Origin: Flagellimonas aurea
GTDB lineage: Bacteria > Bacteroidota > Bacteroidia > Flavobacteriales > Flavobacteriaceae
Length of the DNA: 64,000 bases
Reading direction: 5' to 3'
NCBI RefSeq assembly: GCF_017313785.1
Contig: NZ_JAFLNL010000006.1
Coordinates: 62,001 to 126,000 of the forward strand
This document shows positions 52,598 through 61,179 of this stretch, in pieces (positions within the stretch are counted from its first letter, which is position 1; each line of letters starts with the position of its first letter). Position numbers and translations under genes: made by a program. The notes beneath the pieces are model-generated. The model saw only the letters and a list, made by a program, of their open reading frames with translations. It ran no database searches and was not told the DNA's origin.

Positions 52598-54946
52598 TTA
52601 CCGTTCACTATCTAAAAATGAATCGATTTCTTTAAGACATCGCTGCCAATGCCCCAATAAAGGACTGTCCTTTCTTCCTTTTTGCTCCGTTATGATTTTT
52701 TTCTTCAAAGCCATCAATTGGGATACTTTTAGTCCTTTGACATACGCTGAATGTGTAAAAAACTGGGCGTCTTGTTCAAAACGGGCACCTTGGGTCTCTA
52801 TCGACCTTATCATCTCGGTGATATAGGCTATTTGAATTTCCTGTCTCCGTCTATCCATGGTTCCAAAATCCTTCGCTACCAAGGGAGCAAAAAGTCCTGT
52901 TTGTAATGATTCCAGATATTCCTGTAGTAGATATGGCCGTCCCATCCTTTTTTCCATTTGTTCTATCCGTTTCAACCTTGGCGCACTTAGCAGGTCCAGC
53001 AGCAATTTTTGTTGGTAGGTCAATACCCGGTCCGGAAAGGTCGAATGTCTTATCCCATCCAAGAATTCAGGATCCGTAAGCCACTTGGGGGATTTAAGGG
53101 CTTCGGACAGTATAAATTCCAGGGCCTCCTCCTGAAATTTTAAATTTATCGGTTCAAATAGGTTTCCTTTTTGATTGATTGACTGGTACTGTATTTCATA
53201 CCCTCCTATCACCGAAACAACATGTTTCACATGATGGTACCACAAATCCAAGGATTTGTTATAAAGCCCCATCAATCTCGTATTATCCTTTTGATCGCTG
53301 CATGCATTGGGCATCAATGCTATGGCCCGTTCCAAGTTTTTTAGGGCCATGGACGTACTCTTCACCGGGTCATTGGTCTCGACCACCTCATTGGTCCTAC
53401 CGGGACCAATAATTTCCAGTTGATTGTCATTGTACCGGAACCAAGAAATGGAATCCTGCAACCGTACCATTTCCTCCAATGCAGTAGATTCATCCATAGC
53501 TGATGTTCCGGAAGGAAACTCCTTGTAAGCCCAACGAATGGAATATAGATCCGTAGGACCAACCTTCTGGACAAGTAATGAGGGCGGAATGCTATCCTCC
53601 GGTTGTGGGATATTGTTCGGCCTTGTATAGTTCATAATGCTCGGGGTAAATCCCATGGACTCCAACCAGTCGATATCGTTCATTTTTTCGACCGGATAAC
53701 TATGCTCCCCAAAATTACCGTCGTTAAGTCCCAGGGCATGACCCGTTTCATGAGCGGTCAAACTCTGGAACAATTGTCCGGTCAGGTCATCGGGAAAGGG
53801 AAAACTTTGTGCCCTCTTGTCCAAAGCAGCTGCTCTTATAAAATATTGGTCCTCCAAGGTCTGACGAGATGCGTTCAAGAAAATATCCCCTCTCAAGATC
53901 TCACCGCTGCGGTAATCAATGACCAAACCTATGGTACCCCCATATTCGGTAGCATCAGGGTCCCTAAAATACCGCTCTTCTCCCCAATAGACCATATTGT
54001 TCCGTAAGCTGTTCCGTTCCCAATCGTTAAGACTATCCGTTTCCCTGACCACTATGGCATCCTTGAAACCTGCCGCCTCAAAAGCGGGCAACCACTCCTC
54101 TATGCCCGCTTTTATATAAGGCCTCCACTTTTTCGGAATCTCCGGCGATAAGGTGAACACGATCGGTTTTACCGGAACACTTAAAGTTCGATTACCATAC
54201 TTCTTTTCAAGACGCCTTTTGGCGATATTGGCTTTACTGTTTTGAGGTCCGTCCAATTGAATACCATGCTTAATTCCCATAAAATCCTCATTGATAAAAC
54301 CCATCCGATAGTCGTATTCCCTACCTTTCATAGACCTCCCCAAAGCATAAAAACCATAATATACGGGAGCAGAGACCCGGGATCCATGTTTGACCATGCC
54401 CCGGCGGGTCTTTATGATCAGTTCGTCCCTCAGTGTCTTAACGCCCTCGAGTATGGAGATTTCAGGTATCGGGTTTCCAAAGGAGACCCCAAACCGCTGG
54501 GGCCATGAAATATCCTGGTGCAAAATGAGCTTTGTGATATTGATCCTATAGCCCCCCTGGCCGTCATTTTTAGTTTCAATTGGAAGTTTTGCCAGAACAT
54601 TATCCCTTACGGTAAGTCCCTTGACCACAGGTAAAATGATCCCTGAAGTGGATACTATGCTTTGGGACTTCAGAACAATATTATTCCTGTGCAGCGACCA
54701 GATCACTTGCATATGGCTTCGTCTTTTATCGTAAAAGCACGTAAACAACATCGGTTTGTCCAATACCTGCTCCGGAACATTGAGATAGAGTTGGTCCCCT
54801 TCTATGCTAGCGGTCAAAAAATGTTCCTTTTCCATCGATTTGATGGTAGGCTCAATAACGCTATGGTTGCCCATTACTACTCCATTACCCAATATCAGGA
54901 TAGGCAGTAAATAGCGTACAACTGTTTTTATCATAGGTTTATACAT
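52598..54946 (-). CDS. Zinc metalloprotease (DUF5117/DUF4953-like) with HExxHxxGxxD motif
   Basis: A 782-aa exported protease; start at 54946 (MYKPMIKTVVRYLLPILIL), while a GTG 4 codons upstream and an ATG at 54934 are alternatives. The N-terminal half carries the DUF5117-like region, and the catalytic core has HETGHALGLND at residues 399-409, so the third zinc ligand of the metzincin motif HExxHxxGxxH is replaced by Asp, as in snapalysin. A Met-turn-like SIMNYTRP follows near residue 434, and the C-terminal part is helical. It is the third gene of a SusC-SusD operon (stop of susD 49 bp upstream), which suggests degradation of an imported or surface-bound peptide. Confidence 0.88.
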   Translation of the reverse strand: MYKPMIKTVVRYLLPILILGNGVVMGNHSVIEPTIKSMEKEHFLTASIEGDQLYLNVPEQVLDKPMLFTCFYDKRRSHMQVIWSLHRNNIVLKSQSIVSTSGIILPVVKGLTVRDNVLAKLPIETKNDGQGGYRINITKLILHQDISWPQRFGVSFGNPIPEISILEGVKTLRDELIIKTRRGMVKHGSRVSAPVYYGFYALGRSMKGREYDYRMGFINEDFMGIKHGIQLDGPQNSKANIAKRRLEKKYGNRTLSVPVKPIVFTLSPEIPKKWRPYIKAGIEEWLPAFEAAGFKDAIVVRETDSLNDWERNSLRNNMVYWGEERYFRDPDATEYGGTIGLVIDYRSGEILRGDIFLNASRQTLEDQYFIRAAALDKRAQSFPFPDDLTGQLFQSLTAHETGHALGLNDGNFGEHSYPVEKMNDIDWLESMGFTPSIMNYTRPNNIPQPEDSIPPSLLVQKVGPTDLYSIRWAYKEFPSGTSAMDESTALEEMVRLQDSISWFRYNDNQLEIIGPGRTNEVVETNDPVKSTSMALKNLERAIALMPNACSDQKDNTRLMGLYNKSLDLWYHHVKHVVSVIGGYEIQYQSINQKGNLFEPINLKFQEEALEFILSEALKSPKWLTDPEFLDGIRHSTFPDRVLTYQQKLLLDLLSAPRLKRIEQMEKRMGRPYLLQEYLESLQTGLFAPLVAKDFGTMDRRRQEIQIAYITEMIRSIETQGARFEQDAQFFTHSAYVKGLKVSQLMALKKKIITEQKGRKDSPLLGHWQRCLKEIDSFLDSER

Positions 54947-54995
54947 TATATGTCCCACAACAGGGATCTATTTTCTTTAGCAACATTTGGGGTTT

Positions 54996-56420
54996 TCAAT
55001 AGCCCGGATTTTGGTGCAGTAAGTTCGGATTGGCCGACAATTCTGTTTCAGGTATGGGCAATAGTAGATCCGTTTCCCGCCAACCGGGTTTGATATCACT
55101 TAGTACGGTTCCAGCATTTTCGGTCCGTTTCAGGTCAAACCAACGGTGTCCCTGTTCGGTGAAGAGTTCCAATCTTCTTTCCTCCAGTATCTCCTCCAAA
55201 AGAGCAGGCTCAGTGGTAGCCGAGGTATTCGGCCTGCCGGCACGACTTCTGATCATATTAAGGTCTGCCCTAGCCCCGGCCAATTCACCGGAGCGGGCCC
55301 TCGCCTCAGCGCGGATCAGATATTGTTCGGCCAAACGTAGCACGATGGAATACTCCAAAGATTGCGTTTCATCCAGGCCCGCCTTATACTTATGGGCGTA
55401 ATAGAGCGTAACCGTATTATCGGAATTCGACATACTGTCCACCCAATGCCCATACCGTAGATCATCGTCTTCAAAAGCGGCCAACAGGGATTCGGACAAT
55501 GCATAGGATTGGCCCGGAATCGCTTCTATGATCAACTCTCCGGCCTCCCGCGTATTCATAGGGAAATTGTTAGGGTCCGCTTGCAATTGCCAAATGGTTT
55601 CCCGTGACTCCTTTAAGAACACCTGGTCCAAGTCCGGTTCCAGTTGGAACGCTTCAATCAATTCGGTGGCCATGGACCTGGCCAGCCCCCATTCCTCCCT
55701 ATATACATAGGTCCTTGCCAATAGGGCTTGGGCCACATGGGCATCCGGAATTATCCGTTCCGTTCCCGAAATATCCAAACCATCCAATAATGTAATGGCA
55801 TGCTCCAAGTCGGTTATAATATGGTCGTATATCTCATCACGGGAACTTCGGGATATGGTATTGTTCACTAAATAATCCGTAGTATCCACATAGGGAACAT
55901 CCCCAAAGAGCGGCACTAACAAACTGTACAGGTAGGCTCTTAAGATCAGGGCCTGTCCCTGGAAGTTGGCCTTTTCTATCTCGGTCAACGAATTGGATGC
56001 CTCTACCCCACTGATGATGTCGTTGGCTCCATAAATCAAGTGATACGCCTGTTGCCACCATTCCTGGATCCTGTTATTGGCAGCGCTCAGGCTGTGCTGA
56101 TTAAACTGGGAGAGATCCGCATTTAGCCCATAGTAATCCATTTCATCACTATAGATGGCCAATGCGGGCATGATCCCATACGTACCGGATACCATGCCCC
56201 GCTCCCTGATATCAAAATACAGGTTGGCCAATGTGGACTCAACGGTTGCTGGGTCCTCAAAAACAGTTTCGGCTATCAATGTGTTTTTTGGAGGGTCCAC
56301 CTCCACAAAATCGGAACAGGCGAACAATAGACTGCCAAAGATCAAAATGGTAAAACTTTGTCCAATGGCAAATGCTTTGGACCGCTTTAAACTATACATG
56401 TTTATATCTGATATTTTCAT
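54996..56420 (-). CDS. SusD/RagB-family lipoprotein of the peptidase operon
   Basis: A 474-aa outer-membrane lipoprotein. The lipobox is SLLFACSDFVEV after a hydrophobic stretch. SusD features: the N-terminal FEDPATVESTLANLYFDIRE block, ANFQGQALILRAYLYSLLVP in the TPR-like region, VLRLAEQYLIRAEARARSG, and the terminal EERRLELFTEQGHRWFDLKR and NPNLLHQNPGY. The start of this gene lies 15 bp after the SusC stop. Being linked to a protease rather than glycoside hydrolases, it more likely binds a peptide or protein ligand (inference). Confidence 0.95.
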   Translation of the reverse strand: MKISDINMYSLKRSKAFAIGQSFTILIFGSLLFACSDFVEVDPPKNTLIAETVFEDPATVESTLANLYFDIRERGMVSGTYGIMPALAIYSDEMDYYGLNADLSQFNQHSLSAANNRIQEWWQQAYHLIYGANDIISGVEASNSLTEIEKANFQGQALILRAYLYSLLVPLFGDVPYVDTTDYLVNNTISRSSRDEIYDHIITDLEHAITLLDGLDISGTERIIPDAHVAQALLARTYVYREEWGLARSMATELIEAFQLEPDLDQVFLKESRETIWQLQADPNNFPMNTREAGELIIEAIPGQSYALSESLLAAFEDDDLRYGHWVDSMSNSDNTVTLYYAHKYKAGLDETQSLEYSIVLRLAEQYLIRAEARARSGELAGARADLNMIRSRAGRPNTSATTEPALLEEILEERRLELFTEQGHRWFDLKRTENAGTVLSDIKPGWRETDLLLPIPETELSANPNLLHQNPGY

Positions 56421-56435
56421 GGGTATATGTTTTAA

Positions 56436-59400
56436 TTAGAAACTGAAGTTTAGACCTAGTGTCAACTGTCGTAATGGGGGTAATCTGGTACTCGAGGGCT
56501 GTTCCGGATCTGGCCCCTTAAAATCGGTGAGGGTCCATAGGTTTTGGCCTTGGAGGTAAATGTTGATGTCCAGGCCATTTTCAATGGTAGGCAACTTATA
56601 GTCAATGGAAATATTCCGTAGCCTTAGAAAGGATGCATCTGAAATCGCAGCATTGCTACGCTCTTGGTAATAGCCCCTATCCTGTACCGAGGTAAATCCA
56701 CTGGAGGCCCTTTGAAAAGGACCGATATCCCCAGGTTGTTGCCACCTGTCGAATAGTTCCACAGGGATGTTGCCCCTAAATCCCGGTGTGGCATCAAAAC
56801 GAAACGTATTATAGGACTGCTGTTTTTTGAACTGGAAGAATACGTTCATGGTAATGTTCCCCATGGTCAAAGTGTTGCCCAAACCTCCATAGAGTGCCGG
56901 TGCCAGGTCTTCCACCCATTGTAGGTCCCCTGGGTTACTAATATTGCCATCCCCATCATAATCCTCGAACTCGTAGAGTCCGGTCTCTGGATTTACACCC
57001 AAGGCATTATACAGCTTTACGATGGTCAGTGGTTCCCCTACAATGTAAGTATTGGAGAGGGCCGAGGACTCCAGCCCCTCGAATTCCACCAATTTGTTCC
57101 TCGGAACGGTTAGGTTAAAGTTCGTGGACCACCGGAATCCCTCTGTCCTGATATTGACCGATGTCAAGTCAAGCTCGATGCCCGAATTCTCGACCACGGC
57201 ATCAAAGTTCCCGGCAAGTTCCGAAAACCCCGTGGTGGCCGCCAAGGGTATTCCTATCAACTGATTGGAGGAACGGTTCCTGAACCATGAGGTATTGACC
57301 ATCAAACGGTCATTGAAGAACCCGAGTTCCAGTGAGGCCTCCAGTTTTCGGTTGGTCTCCCAACCAAACTCGGGATTGAAGATTCCGGTAGGCTCTAAAA
57401 TGGTCGTGCCCCCATAGGACTCTCCCGAAACATTATAGGTATCCAAATAACGGTAGTCCCCAATATTATCACTTCCCGTTGTACCATAACTGGCCCTAAA
57501 CTTTCCATAGCTCAATAGGGACTTTTCTCCGAACAACGCTTCTTCAGAAAAAATCCAGGCCAATCCAACGGCGCCAAAGTTCCCGAATTGTTTTCCTGGC
57601 CCGAATCGGGAGGACCCGTCCCTTCTTCCGGTGAGGTTCAAAATGTAACGGTTGACATAGTTCAGGTTAACCCGGCCGAAGACCGCACTGTACCGATACT
57701 CGGAATCCATATCCGATACAATTTCCAAAGTTTCCGCTGCGGCCATGTTCTCGATAAGTCCATTATTGGGAAATCCCCTGCCACGAACCACTAATTGTTG
57801 TGAATTCTCCTGTTGTAGGCTTCCCCCCAGCAATACATTCATGGAAAAGTCCTCCCAGCTTTTTTTCCAGTTCAGCTGGGGTTCCACGATCCAAGACTCC
57901 CGTTGGGAGGCATTGGAGGTCAAATTCGAATAGCTTTGGGGTGTGAGTCCAAAACTGGGGTTCCTGGCCGAACTTGGATTCGTCAGATAGGTATCCAAAC
58001 GATAGCTCGTGAACCCCATACTTGTCCTTAGTTCAAGTTCTGGCAAGACTTCATAGGAAACCAACGCATTGGAAATAAAGGTATGGGTCTTGGCCCTAAA
58101 CTTTTCCTCCAGGGCAGCCATGGGATTGTCCCAGGTATTGTTCTCCCAGTTCACATTGCCCTCATCATCATAAAGTGCCGGGGCATTGGGTTCCAAAGAA
58201 TAGGCCTGAAGGGTGAAGTCTGCCCCGGGCAAACGATTGTCCTCCCTGGCATAATCAGTGGAAAGATTGATCTTGAATTTTCCATTGTCAGATCGATGGT
58301 TTACATTGGTATGGAGGGTCGCCTTACGGTAATTGGCGTCTCCGGGAAACACGGTGGTCTCCTTCAGATACCCACCACTGACCAAAAACTGGGTGGCCTC
58401 ACCGCCTCCCGAAACGGAGAGCTGGGCATTGTTCCGATATGCCGTGCCTCCTATCAGTTTCTCCTGCCAGTCCGTATAACGATTATTGTCCCAGGACTTG
58501 ATATCCGGCCAAAATAGGTCAAGGTCGGAAGTCTCCAACAGATCGCCCAGGCCATCATTCTGTACCCCTTCCCTCCTAATCTCCAGATACTGCTGGGTAT
58601 TCATCAGATCTAAAAAGTGTGACACCTTGCTCATTGATGTACTTACTCGTGCATCGAACCTGGTTTTGCCTGATTTGCCCTTTTTGGTCGTGATCAATAC
58701 GACCCCATTGGCTCCCCTTGACCCGTAAATGGCCGTGGCATCTGCATCCTTTAGTACTTCGATGCTCTCAATATCATTGGGGTTGATTGCATTGAGTGGA
58801 CTGATACCCTCCCCTATGATTTCACTGGAAACCCGAGCAGCGTTCAATGATTGGGAACCATAAGGAACCCCGTCCACAATAAACAATGGATCTACAGCAC
58901 CACTTAAGGAATTCCTTCCTCTGACCTCTATGCTGAAACCGCCACCGGGAAGTCCCGTATTCTGTACAATGTCCACACCAGAAAGGTGACCCTGCATAGC
59001 CGCCAATGGATTGCCCACCGGCTGCTTTTCCATGGTCTCGGCCTTGATGGTGGCAATGTTTCCGGTACGTTCCTTTTGGGAAACCGTATAATAACCTGCA
59101 TTGAGGACCACTTCTCCCAATTGGGCGATGTTCTCCTCCATTTGGACCATAAGTACTTCCCTCCCATCTATGGGAATGTTCTGTGGTGTAAAACCGACAT
59201 AGGAAAAGACCAATGCATCATTAGGGCCTGCCTGTATATTAAAAGTACCATCAATATCCGTGATGGTCCCTCTATTGGTTGACTCTACTTGGATACTTAC
59301 ACCTGCCAAGGGGATGCCTTCTGTATCGGTCACGGTTCCTTGGACCATGGATTGGGTCAAACGGTCATGGTATGCCGCATATATGGTTTCTGATTGGAAC

Positions 59401-59468
59401 AAGTTGAACAGCACATAGAAAATCAAGAACAGGGATATCCTGTTCGTATTCATTGAAAATATTGTCAT
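56436..59468 (-). CDS. SusC/RagA TonB-dependent transporter of the peptidase operon
   Basis: A 1010-aa outer-membrane importer. After a signal segment (ISLFLIFYVLFNLFQSETIY) comes a carboxypeptidase-like domain (VTDTEGIPLAGVSIQVES), the plug with NPLAAMQGHLSGVDIVQNTG and DPLFIVDGVPYGSQSLN, and a barrel ending LRQLTLGLNFSF. It has no STN domain and no FecR/sigma pair nearby, unlike the SusC at 20473-23922, so it is regulated differently. The carboxypeptidase-like domain continues into the usual VLNAGYYTVSQKERTGNIA motif in place of the standard VVVGYG. Confidence 0.95.
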   Translation of the reverse strand: MTIFSMNTNRISLFLIFYVLFNLFQSETIYAAYHDRLTQSMVQGTVTDTEGIPLAGVSIQVESTNRGTITDIDGTFNIQAGPNDALVFSYVGFTPQNIPIDGREVLMVQMEENIAQLGEVVLNAGYYTVSQKERTGNIATIKAETMEKQPVGNPLAAMQGHLSGVDIVQNTGLPGGGFSIEVRGRNSLSGAVDPLFIVDGVPYGSQSLNAARVSSEIIGEGISPLNAINPNDIESIEVLKDADATAIYGSRGANGVVLITTKKGKSGKTRFDARVSTSMSKVSHFLDLMNTQQYLEIRREGVQNDGLGDLLETSDLDLFWPDIKSWDNNRYTDWQEKLIGGTAYRNNAQLSVSGGGEATQFLVSGGYLKETTVFPGDANYRKATLHTNVNHRSDNGKFKINLSTDYAREDNRLPGADFTLQAYSLEPNAPALYDDEGNVNWENNTWDNPMAALEEKFRAKTHTFISNALVSYEVLPELELRTSMGFTSYRLDTYLTNPSSARNPSFGLTPQSYSNLTSNASQRESWIVEPQLNWKKSWEDFSMNVLLGGSLQQENSQQLVVRGRGFPNNGLIENMAAAETLEIVSDMDSEYRYSAVFGRVNLNYVNRYILNLTGRRDGSSRFGPGKQFGNFGAVGLAWIFSEEALFGEKSLLSYGKFRASYGTTGSDNIGDYRYLDTYNVSGESYGGTTILEPTGIFNPEFGWETNRKLEASLELGFFNDRLMVNTSWFRNRSSNQLIGIPLAATTGFSELAGNFDAVVENSGIELDLTSVNIRTEGFRWSTNFNLTVPRNKLVEFEGLESSALSNTYIVGEPLTIVKLYNALGVNPETGLYEFEDYDGDGNISNPGDLQWVEDLAPALYGGLGNTLTMGNITMNVFFQFKKQQSYNTFRFDATPGFRGNIPVELFDRWQQPGDIGPFQRASSGFTSVQDRGYYQERSNAAISDASFLRLRNISIDYKLPTIENGLDINIYLQGQNLWTLTDFKGPDPEQPSSTRLPPLRQLTLGLNFSF

Positions 59469-59513
59469 AATTTTGAGTTCGATTGATTAAAGCGTTAGTT
59501 TTAATTGAATTCC

Positions 59514-59548
59514 CCCCTGGACACCTACTACCCTGTCCGGGGTTTTTT
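59514..59548 (+). terminator. Hairpin with T-run near the SusC leader
   Basis: Arms CCCCTGGAC and GTCCGGGG (one bulge) are followed by six T residues on the plus strand. No plus-strand gene ends here. On the minus strand it falls 46-80 bp before the SusC start, so it may be a leader structure for the susC mRNA instead. Confidence 0.4.
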
Positions 59549-59716
59549 ATGCATACTTCCGAAGGTCTCGCCACAAAATCGTAACTTACCTAGGGATGTT
59601 AAGGTTCGTGCATAGGACTCCCTGTCCAAGTTTCAAAAGCACTTGGAAATGGCATTCCTAAAGGAACGAGGCTATGATTTCGTGATAGGGCCGGCTGCCC
59701 TAAATATGTAGTAATT

Positions 59717-59909
59717 GGTTATGGGATAAGAAGTATAGATGAAACCGAAAAAGAGTAGCGTGCACCCCATAACAATAGCCCAAGGTTATACGGGGTTTTT
59801 TGGCTTTTTTCGGAACAGGATATCGAACACCGAGTGCGATGTCCCGAAAACGGGACAAAAACACGGTGTGAACCCTAAACTAAAAAGTTGCCAAATGTTT
59901 CCCATAACC
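59717..59909 (+). ncRNA. Densely structured intergenic stretch, possible small RNA
   Basis: A perfect 10-bp inverted repeat (GGTTATGGGA / TCCCATAACC) encloses the stretch. Within it lie a plus-strand terminator-like hairpin (59765-59801, CCCCATAAC paired with GTTATACGGGG and followed by T6) and a nested hairpin (59827-59869, ACACCG...CGGTGT around GTCCCG-AAAA-CGGGAC). A 75-aa frame crosses it but has no family signal. An RNA or a remnant of a mobile structure is more likely than a gene; this is inference. Confidence 0.35.
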
Positions 59910-60010
59910 TTAATGGTTAGCGATACATCGAAAAGCAAAAGAAATCAAACGCTAAGAAAAAGTTGAAGAAAAAACCAATCACCCAAAAAAAGGCGCGGAA
60001 CTCAACTTAC

Positions 60011-60120
60011 CGGCTTGGGGCACTGGTATATGCCTTGGAAACGATAAGCGAGCCCACGCCCGGGTCGTGAGCAAGTTAGCTTATCATCTCGTTTCCATAA
60101 AATTACCAGTTTTCAAGCCG
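60011..60120. repeat. 110-bp long imperfect hairpin
   Basis: Nested complementary arms follow one another from outside in: CGGCTTG/CAAGCCG, ACTGGTA/TACCAGT, GGAAACGA/TCGTTTCC, TAAGC/GCTTA and GCCCACG/CGTGAGC, with an apex around CCCGGGT and a few bulges. Such an almost continuous fold over 110 bases is far beyond chance. It lies about 130 bp before an XRE-like gene, at the edge of the AT-rich island. Confidence 0.7.
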
Positions 60121-60251
60121 AGATTCAAAGCAATTGCTTCTATGTTTTTAAGAAGAATCGCAATATAAGTATTCAAAAACGAATATAGAAAACATTTTAC
60201 TGTCTACCAAATGGCTTACCAATCTTTTTAAGGGAATTACAAAATTGCATT

Positions 60252-60536
60252 ATGGCTTCTCTTTCTGAGCAGGATATAATTTTAGCTAATAAGATTGCAG
60301 ATCGTATCAAAAATCTTCGCATTCAAATTACAGGTGCAAAACAAATGGACTTTGTAATTAGATTTAATGTTGAAAAGCAAAATATTAGTCGTTGGGAAAG
60401 TCATATAAAAATTAATAAAAAAACAGGGGAGCCTAAAGGAAGAGGAATCACAATATACACCATACAGAAGTTCTGTAATATTATCGGAATATCTCTCTCA
60501 GATTTTTTTGATGACCCAATTTTTAAAAATGATTAG
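60252..60536 (+). CDS. Small XRE-like helix-turn-helix protein
   Basis: A 94-aa protein with an HTH_3-like fold: KIADRIKNLRIQITGAKQMD as helix 1 region, VIRFNVEKQNISRWES as the recognition helix segment and ITIYTIQKFCNIIGISLSDF as the last helices. It starts MASLSEQDIILANK with a good ATG. It is convergent with the OLD-family gene, 643 bp apart. It may be an element-encoded regulator. Its codon and base composition is AT-rich like its surroundings. Confidence 0.75.
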   Translation: MASLSEQDIILANKIADRIKNLRIQITGAKQMDFVIRFNVEKQNISRWESHIKINKKTGEPKGRGITIYTIQKFCNIIGISLSDFFDDPIFKND

Positions 60537-61179
60537 GTCAAAAAATTAGTCCACTTCACTTTCTTGCAAGCCATTTTTAATGGAAATTTCTTACATTTAG
60601 CCCTTACTTCCCCAAACTTTATTGAACGATAAAGAAACTATGCTTTAAAATCTAAATCATAGCCAACCAATTTGGTTGTATATGCAGAGAAAAGTTGGGC
60701 ATATAAACTAGTTGTGTGTAATTTTAAACTATGATCATAAATAAAATAAATAGAAAATCTCCTAAAAAACTTTGGCAATGATATATTTATGTGACCCAAT
60801 TAAGCTGAACAATCATTTTTTAATTCAGTCTCATAAACATCAATGACGTTATCGGCTAAAACAGCTAAGTCTCTAGTGTAGATACCCCTATATTTAGGTC
60901 AGGTTTTCTTCAAAACTTTTTAAATTATTGACTTACAGTTTGGTGACACTTTATTGAATGGTAGAACTCCAAAACCAAGTATAGCATACCGTCTTCAACG
61001 AAAAAAATGGCATAGAAAAACACTGACCTACAACATAGTAAAACAAAATATTTGGTGGCTGAGATTTGCCTTATTAGTGGTTCCATCAATCAGTCCCATC
61101 CCTTGATTAATAGACTACAATTCTAAGGGTTGCTCCTATTTGTAAATAAATATCACACTATAAATGTAATGTGGGACTG
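60537..61179. other. AT-rich gap without visible genes
   Basis: No ORF of convincing quality, no tRNA and no strong terminator is visible in these 643 bp. The composition is clearly more AT-rich than the metabolic loci to the left, consistent with horizontally acquired DNA between the XRE-like gene and the OLD-family gene. Confidence 0.5.

Noticed and set aside
59739..59966. 75-aa open frame in the hairpin-rich region
   Set aside because: It crosses a terminator and a nested hairpin and shows no protein-family features; a structured RNA fits better.
60000..60120. Integron attC site at the long hairpin
   Set aside because: An RYYYAAC-like ACTCAAC lies at 60000-60006, but the matching GTTRRRY boundary is missing on the other side and no integron integrase is present.
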